Source: Paremcibacter congregatus
GTDB lineage: Bacteria; Pseudomonadota; Alphaproteobacteria; Sphingomonadales; Emcibacteraceae
Assembly (NCBI RefSeq): GCF_006385135.1
Contig: NZ_CP041025.1
Coordinates: 3,689,501-3,753,500 of the forward strand
DNA length: 64,000 nucleotides
Direction: 5' to 3'
The notes under the pieces: model-generated
What the model was told of the DNA's origin: nothing
The model's input: only the letters and a program-made list of their open reading frames with translations
The model's database searches: none
Shown here: positions 11,097 to 19,291 of the stretch, in pieces
How the letters are laid out: the number at the start of each line of letters is the position of its first letter
How positions within the stretch are numbered: position 1 is the stretch's first letter
Translations under genes and position numbers: made by a program

Positions 11097-11522
11097 TTAG
11101 CGAATTAATTTAATCAGCGCTTTGTTGAAGTAACTCAGCAATCGATCCAGGTCCGCCCCACGTTTAAGAATTTTTCCCTGCGCCGAAATCAGGCTGTAGG
11201 CCCCCTGTCGGGCGGCAAGCTTTGGCGTTTTACGTATAATATACAGCGGACGGTCATGAGCGTGTTGATAAATGGCGAAAGAGGCGTCCGACGATGTGCT
11301 GTCAATGGCATAGTCTTTCCAGTGACCGGAGGCGACCATCTTGCCATATAGATTGAGGATGGCTTCAAATTCAGGCCGTTGAAAAAACACCCTATCATGT
11401 TTCGTCACCGCAGACGGGCCGACAAACTTGAAGGACGGCGGCTGTGGCCTGTTCGTTCCCCGGGACGGATCCGGGGACTTGAAGGGAATGATGTCGGGCG
11501 GTGTTTCTTTCATTAGCCCCAT
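11097..11522 (-). CDS. DUF2794 family protein
   Basis: A 141-residue protein. Its core (about residues 40-135) matches the alphaproteobacterial DUF2794 pattern: a region around NLYGKMVASGHWKDYAID, then RPLYIIRKTPKLAARQGAYS, then GKILKRGADLDRLL. The function is unknown. The N-terminal 40 residues are proline-rich and probably disordered. ATG 11513 (MKET) is an equally good start, with GGGG six nt upstream. The gene stands alone, diverging from the GST gene at 11775. The family is fairly confident and the role is not known. Confidence 0.8.
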   Translation of the reverse strand: MGLMKETPPDIIPFKSPDPSRGTNRPQPPSFKFVGPSAVTKHDRVFFQRPEFEAILNLYGKMVASGHWKDYAIDSTSSDASFAIYQHAHDRPLYIIRKTPKLAARQGAYSLISAQGKILKRGADLDRLLSYFNKALIKLIR

Positions 11523-11774
11523 GATAAACCAAAAATCTCTCCTTTTTCAAGGACAGGATCGCCGTCACATCCAGTCCTGCCACAATATGGCCTAAATTCG
11601 ATCCAAATACTGCCGCAATGGCAGCATAGCATTTGAACTGCTAAATCCCCTTGGCCAGTTGACCGAACATCTATACGACCTCTTCCACCCTGTATACTTT
11701 CGGACAACTGGCTATTTTTTTTATTCTCTGATACCGTTAATTCTTCCCCAAGCTCTGATCAGAGGACATGCAGC

Positions 11775-12461
11775 ATGAAATTATATGAATTGGTCGGCAA
11801 GGACAAAACCCAAGGCTTCAGCCCTTATGTCTGGCGCAGCCGCATGGCATTGGCCCACAAGGGCTGCACGGTGGAAATGGTGCCGCTGATTTTTACCGAA
11901 ATTGCCGATGTGGAGGGCGCCAATGCCAAGACTGTGCCGATTTTGGAACATAATGGAACGTTCATCACCGACAGCTGGAACATCGCCTGCTACCTTGACG
12001 AACAATTCCCCGACCGACCGCCGTTGTTTAATGGCGCCCAAGGTAAGGCCCAGGCCAATCTGTTCAATAATATTTTCTTCTATAACCTTGTTGTGCCGCT
12101 GTTTCCCGCGCTGGTTGGCGACATCTTTAATGTGATTGATGACCGGGATCGGGACTATTTCCGCACCAGCCGTGAAGCCCGTCTGGGCAAAAGCCTGGAA
12201 GAAGCCGCCGCCCAGCAGGAAGATTATCTCGCCCAGTTCCGCAAACAGCTCTGGCCCTATAACCAGACCCTGAAAGCCCAGGACTACTTTGATGGCGCCA
12301 GCCCCGCCTACAGCGATTATATCATGTATGGCCTGTTCCAGTGGGCCAAGGGCGTCAGCCCCTGTCAGCTTCTCAACACAGACGACCCGCTCCATGACTG
12401 GCGCGCCCGCATGGATGATCTTTATGACAGCTTGGGGAAGGTCATCAAACCACGCGGCTAA
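11775..12461 (+). CDS. Glutathione S-transferase family protein (beta-etherase-like)
   Basis: A 228-residue two-domain protein. An N-terminal thioredoxin-like domain (about 1-80) carries KTVPILEHNG and ITDSWNIACYLDE, which match the GST cis-Pro and glutathione-contact segments. The C-terminal domain is helical and contains SPAYSDYIMYGLFQWAKG. That last segment resembles the LigE/LigF beta-etherase-type GSTs of alphaproteobacteria more than classical GSTs. The substrate cannot be told from sequence. The gene is monocistronic, upstream of htpG and separated from it by a heat-shock promoter. Confidence 0.85.
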   Translation: MKLYELVGKDKTQGFSPYVWRSRMALAHKGCTVEMVPLIFTEIADVEGANAKTVPILEHNGTFITDSWNIACYLDEQFPDRPPLFNGAQGKAQANLFNNIFFYNLVVPLFPALVGDIFNVIDDRDRDYFRTSREARLGKSLEEAAAQQEDYLAQFRKQLWPYNQTLKAQDYFDGASPAYSDYIMYGLFQWAKGVSPCQLLNTDDPLHDWRARMDDLYDSLGKVIKPRG

Positions 12462-12506
12462 TCACCGGATAAACATATTTTTTGTGGAGAATTTGCGGCC
12501 TTTTCC

Positions 12507-12534
12507 CTTGAATTTATCTTCCCGCCTGCCATAT
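12507..12534 (+). promoter_or_regulatory. RpoH (sigma32) heat-shock promoter of htpG
   Basis: CTTG at 12507-12510, an 18-nt spacer, then CCATAT at 12529-12534 followed by GTG. This matches the alphaproteobacterial RpoH pattern CTTG-N17/18-CYTATNT apart from A in place of T. The start point would be near 12541, about 37 nt before the htpG ATG. The location in front of a classic heat-shock gene supports the call. Confidence 0.7.
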
Positions 12535-12577
12535 GTGATCTGACTTTGGAACGATTAAAGTAGGGTAATACACCAAG

Positions 12578-14491
12578 ATGACAACTGATACTGACGTAAA
12601 AACAGATAAAGTGGAAAAACATGGCTTCCAGGCCGAGGTCTCTCGCCTGCTGCATATGATGGTGCATTCGGTTTATTCCGAGCGGGAAATTTTCCTGCGC
12701 GAACTGATCTCCAACGCCTCTGACGCCTGCGACAAGCTGCGTTATGAAGCCCTGACCACCCCGGACCTTCTGAAAGAAGACCCCGAACTTCAGGTCTCTC
12801 TGACGCTGGATGAAAAAGCCGGCACCCTGACCCTGTCCGATAATGGCATCGGCATGTCTCATGATGAGCTGATTTCCCACCTCGGCACCATCGCCCGCTC
12901 CGGCACCTCCGCCTTTATGGAACAGATGGCCCAGAAATCCGACGGCAAGGACAAGAAAGACGCCGGCAGTATGATCGGCCAGTTCGGCGTCGGCTTTTAC
13001 TCGGTCTTTATGGTCTCGGAAAATATCGAGGTCACCAGCCGCCGCGCCGGTGCGGACGAGAGCTGGACCTGGCATTCCGACGGCATCGGCGAATATACGC
13101 TGGCCCCGGCCGCCAAAGCCACCCGCGGCACCGACATTGTCATCCACATCAAGGATGACGCCAAGGAATTCCTCGACGAGCATCGCCTGCGCAATATCAT
13201 CAAGACCTATTCCGATCATATCGCCCTGCCGATCACTTTGGTGATGGACAAGGACGGCGAACAGAAATCGGAACGGGTCAATGAAGGCAAGGCGCTGTGG
13301 ACCCGGCCAAAATCCGAAATCACCGAAGACCAATATAAGGAATTCTACCACCATGTCGGCCACGCCATGGATGATCCCTGGATGACCTTGCATTATAAAG
13401 CCGAGGGAGTCCTCGAATATACCGTGCTGATGTATGTCCCGAGCCAGCCACCGATGGATCTGTTCGATCCGGCCCGCAAGAGCCGCTCGAAACTCTACGT
13501 CAAGCGGGTGTTTATCACCGACGATTGCGAAGACCTGATCCCCGGCTATCTGCGCTTCATGCGCGGCATCGTCGACAGCCAGGATCTGCCGCTCAACATT
13601 AGCCGCGAGATGCTGCAGAATAATCCGGTGCTCGCCAAGATCCAGTCGGCGGTCACCAAGAAAATCCTCAGCGAACTGGAAAAGAAAGCCAAGAAAGATC
13701 CCGAAGCGTACGCCACATTCTGGAAATCCTTCGGCCCGGTCCTGAAGGAAGGCATCTACGAAGACTTCTCCCGCCGCGATCAATTGATGAAACTCGCCCG
13801 TTTTGAAACCACCGCCGACAAGGGCCTGTCAAGCTTCGACGATTATATCGCCCGGATGAAAGAAGGTCAGGAGACGATCTATTACATCACCGGCGATAAT
13901 ATCAATGTGGCCAAACGCTCGCCACAGCTCGAAGGTTTCCGCGCCAAAGGCATCGAAGTGCTTTATCTCACCGACGCGGTTGATGATTTCTGGCTGCAGA
14001 TGGTGCCGGAATATGACGGCAAGAAATTCCAGTCCGTCACCAAAGGCGTCGCCGATCTTGAGGACAAAAAAGGTGACGACAAAAAAGACGACGAAAAGAA
14101 GGAAAATACGCCTGAAATCGACGCCCTGATCGGGGTTCTGAAAACCAACCTCGAAGGGGTGGTCAAGGATGTGCGCCTGTCCAACCGCCTGACCGACAGC
14201 GCCGTCTGTCTCGTCGCCGATGACGGGGATATGGACATTCACCTGCAACGTATTCTGCAGCAGCATCAGCAATTGCAGGAAACCAGCCTGCGGGTGTTGG
14301 AAATTAATGCAGATCATGCGTTGATCAAGGCTGTCGCCGCAGCCGCCGCAAAAGATGGTTCCGTCAACGCCCTGAAGGATTCGGCCCAACTGCTGCTCGA
14401 TCAGGCGCGGATCATGGAAGGCGAACTGCCGGAAGATCCCACTGCCTTCGCCCAGCGCCTCAGCGCCGTGATGACACAAAGCCTGAAGTAG
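12578..14491 (+). CDS. htpG: Chaperone protein HtpG (Hsp90)
   Basis: A 637-residue Hsp90. The GHKL ATPase domain comes first: ERE-IFLRELISNASDA near residues 30-45 with the catalytic Glu, then DNGIGM near 90 and GQFGVGFYS near 133. The middle domain contains FxSRRD-type and SREMLQNN segments, and a C-terminal dimerisation domain follows. A lysine/aspartate-rich linker (about 490-510) separates the middle and C-terminal domains, as is common. ATP-dependent folding and maturation of client proteins in the cytoplasm is the known role. The upstream RpoH-type promoter indicates heat induction and a terminator follows at 14515. Confidence 0.98.
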   Translation: MTTDTDVKTDKVEKHGFQAEVSRLLHMMVHSVYSEREIFLRELISNASDACDKLRYEALTTPDLLKEDPELQVSLTLDEKAGTLTLSDNGIGMSHDELISHLGTIARSGTSAFMEQMAQKSDGKDKKDAGSMIGQFGVGFYSVFMVSENIEVTSRRAGADESWTWHSDGIGEYTLAPAAKATRGTDIVIHIKDDAKEFLDEHRLRNIIKTYSDHIALPITLVMDKDGEQKSERVNEGKALWTRPKSEITEDQYKEFYHHVGHAMDDPWMTLHYKAEGVLEYTVLMYVPSQPPMDLFDPARKSRSKLYVKRVFITDDCEDLIPGYLRFMRGIVDSQDLPLNISREMLQNNPVLAKIQSAVTKKILSELEKKAKKDPEAYATFWKSFGPVLKEGIYEDFSRRDQLMKLARFETTADKGLSSFDDYIARMKEGQETIYYITGDNINVAKRSPQLEGFRAKGIEVLYLTDAVDDFWLQMVPEYDGKKFQSVTKGVADLEDKKGDDKKDDEKKENTPEIDALIGVLKTNLEGVVKDVRLSNRLTDSAVCLVADDGDMDIHLQRILQQHQQLQETSLRVLEINADHALIKAVAAAAAKDGSVNALKDSAQLLLDQARIMEGELPEDPTAFAQRLSAVMTQSLK

Positions 14492-14514
14492 GCGTCATAC
14501 ATATAGAGACATCA

Positions 14515-14544
14515 AAGGCCGGGTCATATGATCCGGCCTTTTTC
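14515..14544 (+). terminator. Intrinsic terminator of htpG (copy 1 of a near-identical pair)
   Basis: A stem AAGGCCGGGTCA / TGATCCGGCCTT (one G-U pair) with a short AT loop, followed by TTTTTC. Positions 14517-14544 match 15425-15452 at 27 of 28 bases, in the same orientation. The two copies bracket the SDR gene. Confidence 0.85.
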
Positions 14545-14630
14545 TTTTTCATGGTTACACCACAATAAACGGAGTGCCTAAAATTGCAACTCCCACCATA
14601 GTTCCCCTTTAACCCGAAGGAGAACGATAT

Positions 14631-15395
14631 ATGCAACAACTTCAAGATAAAGTCGCCATCATTACCGGTGCCAGCAGCGGCATCGGACGGTCAGCCGCGC
14701 GGCTATTCGCCGTTGAGGGCGCCGCACTGGTGATTGGCGCGAGGCGACAAGCGGAACTGGACAGCCTGAGAGAGGAAATTACCACTCTTGGGGGCCGTTC
14801 AGAGATACTCGTCGGAGATGTTCGGGAGGAAGGTTACGCGCAAGCCCTGGTTGACATCGCCGAGCAAAAATTTGGTGGCCTTGATATTTCCTTTAATACC
14901 GCTGGTATTCTTGGTGAGCTTGGCAGCGCCACAGACATGAGTGAAACAGCTTGGCGGGAATGTCTGGACGTTAATCTGACCGGTGCCTTCTTGCTGGCTA
15001 AACATCACATCCCGGCCTTACGGAAGAAAGGCGGTGGAGCTGTGATCTTCACCTCTTCCTTTGTCGGACATACAACAGGCATGGCGGGGATGGCCGCCTA
15101 TGCCGCCGCCAAGGCTGGCTTGATTGGCCTCACCCGCGTTTTAGCCGTTGAACATGGAGGAGATAATATTCGGGTCAATACGCTCTGCCCCGGCGGCACA
15201 GATACCGATATGGCCCGTAGCTTTGCCAACAGTCCAGAAGCCCTCAGTTATGTCAAAAGCCTGCACGCGCTGGGGCGCCTAGCAACCCCCGAGGAAATAG
15301 CCAAAGTAGCTCTTTTCCTCGCCTCAGATGCCGCAAAATTTATTACCGGACAGGCTTTGTTTGCCGATGGCGGCATTTCTATTTTCAAAGCTTAA
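14631..15395 (+). CDS. SDR family oxidoreductase
   Basis: A 254-residue short-chain dehydrogenase/reductase. The cofactor motif TGASSGIG is at 13-20, the NAG-equivalent NTAG at 89-92, Ser142 or Ser143 and Y157-AAA-K161 form the catalytic set, and a PGG element follows near 190. The substrate is unknown; the length and motifs fit classical SDRs that act on 3-oxoacyl, sugar or alcohol substrates. AAGGAG lies 9 nt before the ATG. Codon use is somewhat less GC-biased than in htpG (many GGT and GTT). The gene lies between two nearly identical terminators, which suggests that it was inserted there as a unit. Confidence 0.9.
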   Translation: MQQLQDKVAIITGASSGIGRSAARLFAVEGAALVIGARRQAELDSLREEITTLGGRSEILVGDVREEGYAQALVDIAEQKFGGLDISFNTAGILGELGSATDMSETAWRECLDVNLTGAFLLAKHHIPALRKKGGGAVIFTSSFVGHTTGMAGMAAYAAAKAGLIGLTRVLAVEHGGDNIRVNTLCPGGTDTDMARSFANSPEALSYVKSLHALGRLATPEEIAKVALFLASDAAKFITGQALFADGGISIFKA

Positions 15396-15424
15396 TCGCT
15401 GCAGACTATCGCCAAATACGTCAG

Positions 15425-15452
15425 GGCCGGGTCATCTGATCCGGCCTTTTTC
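15425..15452 (+). terminator. Intrinsic terminator after the SDR gene (copy 2 of the pair)
   Basis: GGCCGGGTCA pairs with TGATCCGGCC across CTT-like loop bases and is followed by TTTTTC. It differs from the htpG terminator at one of 28 positions. Confidence 0.85.
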
Positions 15453-15500
15453 ATTCTGTTCCTGAAAATGTAACGTTATTTACTTTCTTTTTGGGTTACA

Positions 15501-16772
15501 TCACTTTTCCTGCACCGGTTTTTCCTTCTCCCAAATATCGACGCTGAATGTGAATGTTTTCTCAAAATTTTTCCTGTCAGACACGGCCTCCGAGTCAGAA
15601 TGGATAAACTTTAGCGGGTTTTCCAGCAAACTTTTTGGTTTTTCCTCGGTCGGCATAATAATCTGGGCGCTCCCAAGTAACCCACCCGTACCAGACGCTG
15701 ATGCCCCCCCATTCGTCAATCGTTTCGGGTTAAATTTATAAGATTCCAGCGCCGCCCGCGCCGCCGGCTCAAATATCGGGTCAGACGAGAACAGAACCTT
15801 GATATTCACGACATTCCCCGCTTTCGAAACATCATACAGGAGTTTCACCTCACCACCCTTCCCGGCCACCAGAGCCTCCCGGGGGTAGACCGGGGAAACA
15901 TATTCAACGGGTTTGTTGGTTCCGGAATATTCATACTGCCGGTGGATGGTCGGCGTGGCGGCCTTGTTCATGGCATCCTCCCGAGTTTTCTCCAACTCAG
16001 CGATACTCAACGGGGCGGCGTCCGTATGTTCCTCAATAAGCTTGGTACAGATTTTCGCCAATGACGTCCATCCTTCGCGGCTGGGGGTCGCCTCCATAAA
16101 ATCATTCTGTGCCATAAGGACCTTATATTTCTGATCCGCCCGATAATATAGATACATCAACTGCTTATAAGCCCATGGCTGCATGACCTTTTTCTCGCCA
16201 ATGTAGCCATCCTTGGCCTTTTCCATATACTGCAAGGCCTTGTCGAATTCCTCCAAGGCAACATACGCATGCCCAACCAGCGCCAGTATATTCGCCGGCG
16301 CTTTCTGATTTACTGCCAAAAACCGAAAAACGTAATCAATGGTCTTGTTATAATCCTCTGTTATAAAGGCAAGCTGTGCCAAGGTAAGTAACGTCTGATC
16401 TTCCATGCTGGCGGGCAGATTAGGCTGCTCGAGCACTTTTTCATAAGCCACCAGCGCCGCCGGATAATTGGTCATGGAAAAGAACAAAAATCCATTGAAC
16501 CGCCAGAATTGAGCCGCTTCATAGGCGTTGAGTTCCATTTTTCCCAATGGGGCAAAGAGGTCCATCGCGCCGTTATAATCGCCCCGGTCGGATAGTTTCA
16601 TTGCTGCGCTAAGGTGCTTATAAACCCGATTGCTTAACGGCGGTGTCTTGCGAGACTGTCGCTGTTTCGCCGCCGCTTCATCATAATTCTGCGCCACCGA
16701 TGACGATACGAAGGAAGGTGAAATACTGGCCAGCACAACACAGGCCACCACAAGAAAAGTTGTCCTCATCAT
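15501..16772 (-). CDS. Periplasmic TPR protein with C-terminal TonB domain
   Basis: A 423-residue protein. It has a signal peptide (hydrophobic residues 5-25, SSVAQ before NYDEA). About residues 45-260 form helical TPR-like repeats such as NYPAALVAYEKVLEQP, DYNKTIDYVFRFLAVN and EFDKALQYMEKAKDG. Residues about 290-365 form a TonB C-terminal domain with the PVYPREAL element and the ESYKFNPKR end of the fold. Unlike classical TonB it seems to have a cleavable signal rather than a membrane anchor plus proline-rich spacer. It may link an outer-membrane receptor to another partner; that is inference. It lies upstream of nothing on its own strand and ends against the SDR terminator. Confidence 0.8.
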   Translation of the reverse strand: MMRTTFLVVACVVLASISPSFVSSSVAQNYDEAAAKQRQSRKTPPLSNRVYKHLSAAMKLSDRGDYNGAMDLFAPLGKMELNAYEAAQFWRFNGFLFFSMTNYPAALVAYEKVLEQPNLPASMEDQTLLTLAQLAFITEDYNKTIDYVFRFLAVNQKAPANILALVGHAYVALEEFDKALQYMEKAKDGYIGEKKVMQPWAYKQLMYLYYRADQKYKVLMAQNDFMEATPSREGWTSLAKICTKLIEEHTDAAPLSIAELEKTREDAMNKAATPTIHRQYEYSGTNKPVEYVSPVYPREALVAGKGGEVKLLYDVSKAGNVVNIKVLFSSDPIFEPAARAALESYKFNPKRLTNGGASASGTGGLLGSAQIIMPTEEKPKSLLENPLKFIHSDSEAVSDRKNFEKTFTFSVDIWEKEKPVQEK

Positions 16773-16936
16773 GAAAGACGTCCCCTTTTTCTATTAATTT
16801 TTTATTTCAGGGACTACATCCCCCACAGCAGAAGCTTAACAGTATGGTATTTCAGACAAGCTGCCAAGGTAAATTCCCAGAGAAATTATCAGAGAAATTA
16901 TCAGCTGAATCTCCCGGCAGAGTTTCCCCTGACCTT

Positions 16937-17725
16937 CTATTTCAACGTCAATTTCGCCGCGGCGACAATGGGGCCTGTTTCGTCTTCCTGCAGGATCACG
17001 GCATATGCATCATAGGGTACCGCGCCGATATCCTTTTTCGACAGGGTCAGTTTGATTTCTTCCCCCATCCAGCTGCCGATACGTTTAATGGATTGCACAA
17101 CGTTACGATAGTGGCGGACATTACCGCCCTGTTCACCCCATTTGATATCCACACTCTTTTCGTAATCATAGCCGATAATCCAGATGGTCGCGTTCTTCGG
17201 GCGGGAACCGGACTGCTTTCCCGCACTGACCTTCAGGTCAATCATGTCTCCCATAGGGTCAAACGTAATCCTTGGAGCATCCTTTGCTGTCAGGGCGATT
17301 TTCTGGCGGGTGCTGCCGACCATTTCATGTATCTGTTTTCCCCGGGACCCCACGATATCGCTGGTGCCCTGAACGATCATCTGCGGCGTATAAACCCCGC
17401 TCTTGCCAAGAGCGCGGCTATATTTCTTCTGACGGATGGTGCAGTCCTTGCCGGCAAACGTATCTTCCCAGCCGAGATAGTTCCAGTAATCGACAAAATA
17501 GCTTAAGGCCAGAATGTCATCCTGCTGACTGAGTTCCGTGAGAATTGCATCCGCCGGCGGGCAGGAAGCACAGCCCTGGGAAGTAAAAAGTTCCACCACA
17601 ACCAGAGGCGCTTCTATCACCGCCTCTGAGGAGGGTTTAGCATGCAAGACACTTGCAAAGCCGACAAAAATTGTGACAATGCAAAAAACAGATAAAATTC
17701 GAAACATTTGTAAAACTATATTCAT
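16937..17725 (-). CDS. DUF1223 family secreted thioredoxin-like protein
   Basis: About 262 residues from ATG 17725. The N-terminus is a hydrophobic signal peptide ending near FASVLHA. The mature protein opens with VVELFTSQGCASCPPAD, the DUF1223 signature with a CxxC redox-type motif, followed by SYFVDYWNYLGWEDTF and YTPQMIVQG. DUF1223 proteins are exported proteins of alphaproteobacteria with no proven activity. A longer frame opens with TTG at 17761, but that would put charged residues ahead of the signal peptide. The ccm genes for thiol chemistry lie on the same strand 2 kb away; a link is speculative. Confidence 0.82.
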   Translation of the reverse strand: MNIVLQMFRILSVFCIVTIFVGFASVLHAKPSSEAVIEAPLVVVELFTSQGCASCPPADAILTELSQQDDILALSYFVDYWNYLGWEDTFAGKDCTIRQKKYSRALGKSGVYTPQMIVQGTSDIVGSRGKQIHEMVGSTRQKIALTAKDAPRITFDPMGDMIDLKVSAGKQSGSRPKNATIWIIGYDYEKSVDIKWGEQGGNVRHYRNVVQSIKRIGSWMGEEIKLTLSKKDIGAVPYDAYAVILQEDETGPIVAAAKLTLK

Positions 17726-17768
17726 GGCTTTAGCGTACCTTAAGGTCACATAAACTGCCAATCACACT

Positions 17769-18725
17769 ATGGTGAAAGCTGCATATAAGCTGAAAATGCC
17801 ATGGTTATACAGAAAGATATGCCTTGTGCACCATAAGAAATTAACTGTCGGCGCCTCTATCCGGGAAAGTTACCGTTTTTTAGCAACCCATATGGACGAT
17901 TTTTTTCGCCTGGCCTCCGGACCGTTGTTTCTGTGGGTGGTGATCAAACTCACCGAACAAATCCTGCTGCACGAAAAAGACATTACCTTCAACAGCATCT
18001 ATCTGCTGAATCTGGTGACCGCCAGCTTCGCCATTGCCTGGTACCGCCAGTATCTGCTCGGCGCGCAGCATGCCACCTATGGCCAGCTGCTCAAAAGCGG
18101 CTTTAACGGACGCGCTTTTTCCATACGGCGTTTTGGCCGGACGTTGATGCGCATTCTGATGATTTCACTCGCCCTTCTGGTGCCGACGCTGGTCTTGTCG
18201 ATATCCCTGATGGTCTATTATCAGGGACAAGGGGTGTTCGTATCGGAAGAACTCATTCAGCAACTGGCGGTCAAATCCACCATGGTGGTCATGATTATCT
18301 TCTCGCCCATTCTCGTTCGCCTGTCCTTGTTTACAGCCGGTCTGGCCCTGGGCCGCACCTCGCTCAATTTCAGCGACATCTGGAAAAGCACCCGCGGGTA
18401 TACGATTACCCTGTGGTGGGTCGCTCTTCGGGCCTTTCTGCCTCTGGCGCTCTACACCTATGTCCTCACGTTGTTGTTGCACAAAACCTCTGACAAGTTA
18501 GATATCCACTATATCGCGACGACCCTTCTGATCGAAGGTCTCGCCGGAGCGCTGACTTTTGTTATGCTGGCCATCGTCGTTGCCGCCAACGCCGAGGCTT
18601 TCCGGATTCTGATTGGGGTAAGGGACGGCGATGCGCCTCACCGTAAAGACGCCGGACCACGCCGGGACAATGCTGTAAAAATTTCGGCAGACGAAAAACA
18701 CCTGACCGGACAACAGGCGGAATAA
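17769..18725 (+). CDS. Multi-pass inner-membrane protein of unknown function
   Basis: 318 residues. I do not recognise the family. Hydrophobic segments at about 45-70, 78-95, 125-150, 170-195, 210-240 and 250-280 suggest five or six membrane spans. The C-terminal 40 residues are hydrophilic and charged. There is no obvious enzyme or transporter motif. The start is uncertain: neither ATG 17769 nor the in-frame ATG 17796 has a clear ribosome-binding site. It diverges from the DUF1223 gene and ends 7 nt from the convergent gene at 18733. Confidence 0.65.
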   Translation: MVKAAYKLKMPWLYRKICLVHHKKLTVGASIRESYRFLATHMDDFFRLASGPLFLWVVIKLTEQILLHEKDITFNSIYLLNLVTASFAIAWYRQYLLGAQHATYGQLLKSGFNGRAFSIRRFGRTLMRILMISLALLVPTLVLSISLMVYYQGQGVFVSEELIQQLAVKSTMVVMIIFSPILVRLSLFTAGLALGRTSLNFSDIWKSTRGYTITLWWVALRAFLPLALYTYVLTLLLHKTSDKLDIHYIATTLLIEGLAGALTFVMLAIVVAANAEAFRILIGVRDGDAPHRKDAGPRRDNAVKISADEKHLTGQQAE

Positions 18726-18732
18726 GAGAGCT

Positions 18733-19116
18733 TTACACGCGAATATCGATAATCTGACCTGGACGGGTGTCCACTGGTTTGCTGGAGCTGCCGAGACTTT
18801 CCCGTAAATTCAGATTGGGGGACGATGCCCCTTCCTGCCCGTCAACAGAAAACTCCTGCCTGAGTTTTTCCAGCTGATCGGCTTTCAGGCGACTTTGCAA
18901 CTCCGTCAGGGCCTTGCGGTTGGCATTGATGCGGTCCTGGCGATCTGCATCCCGGACCTGATTCTGTTCTGACCTGCCAACCTCTTCCGACGCCTGTCGG
19001 GACGACCTCCTGCCCAGATCCTGCTGGTCCTGAATAGACTGCTGCTGTTGGCGCTGGTTAGGATCAACCAGCCCGTTCAGGGAAGACAGCAATTGCGAAT
19101 TCGAGGTTATTTTCAT
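18733..19116 (-). CDS. Hypothetical polar coiled-coil protein
   Basis: 127 residues from ATG 19116 (MKITSNSQLL). The middle (about 20-85) is very rich in Gln, Arg, Asp and Glu (for example RQQQQSIQDQQDLGRRSSRQ) and is probably helical or coiled. The ending RPGQIIDIRV resembles the last strand of small flagellar or cell-surface accessory proteins, but I cannot assign a family. A longer frame opens with TTG at 19140. It lies downstream of ccmI on the same strand with a 156-nt gap, so it may be read from the ccm transcript. There is no signal peptide. Confidence 0.5.
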   Translation of the reverse strand: MKITSNSQLLSSLNGLVDPNQRQQQQSIQDQQDLGRRSSRQASEEVGRSEQNQVRDADRQDRINANRKALTELQSRLKADQLEKLRQEFSVDGQEGASSPNLNLRESLGSSSKPVDTRPGQIIDIRV

Positions 19117-19259
19117 CACAAAACCATATCTGGTTAGCAAAATTTACTGTTTCACTAACAGGGCATAAAAGTCTTCTTCGGTTAACTGCAGAACCGTAAT
19201 TCCGCAGGCCCCGGTCATTCTGAAGGGAAAAGGACAGTTTTCTACGTCCGACTGATTCT

Positions 19260-19291
19260 GGAAATTTTACGCCTATTTACGTAAAATTTCC
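19260..19291. repeat. Perfect 12-bp inverted repeat overlapping the ccmI stop codon
   Basis: GGAAATTTTACG (19260-19271) and CGTAAAATTTCC (19280-19291) with an 8-nt loop. The last codons and stop of ccmI lie inside it. The stem is AT-rich and no T-run follows on the minus strand, so it is not a typical terminator. It could act as a transcript-end stabiliser. Confidence 0.6.

Noticed and set aside
16844-17506. A 220-codon plus-strand frame opposite the DUF1223 gene
   Set aside because: It mirrors the minus-strand coding sequence, which has a clear signal peptide and family motifs; the plus frame has neither.
19144-19218. A 24-codon minus-strand frame just after ccmI
   Set aside because: It reads plausibly (MTGACGITVLQLTEEDFYAL) and lies in the ccmI frame after two stops, but has no ribosome-binding site and is too short to judge.
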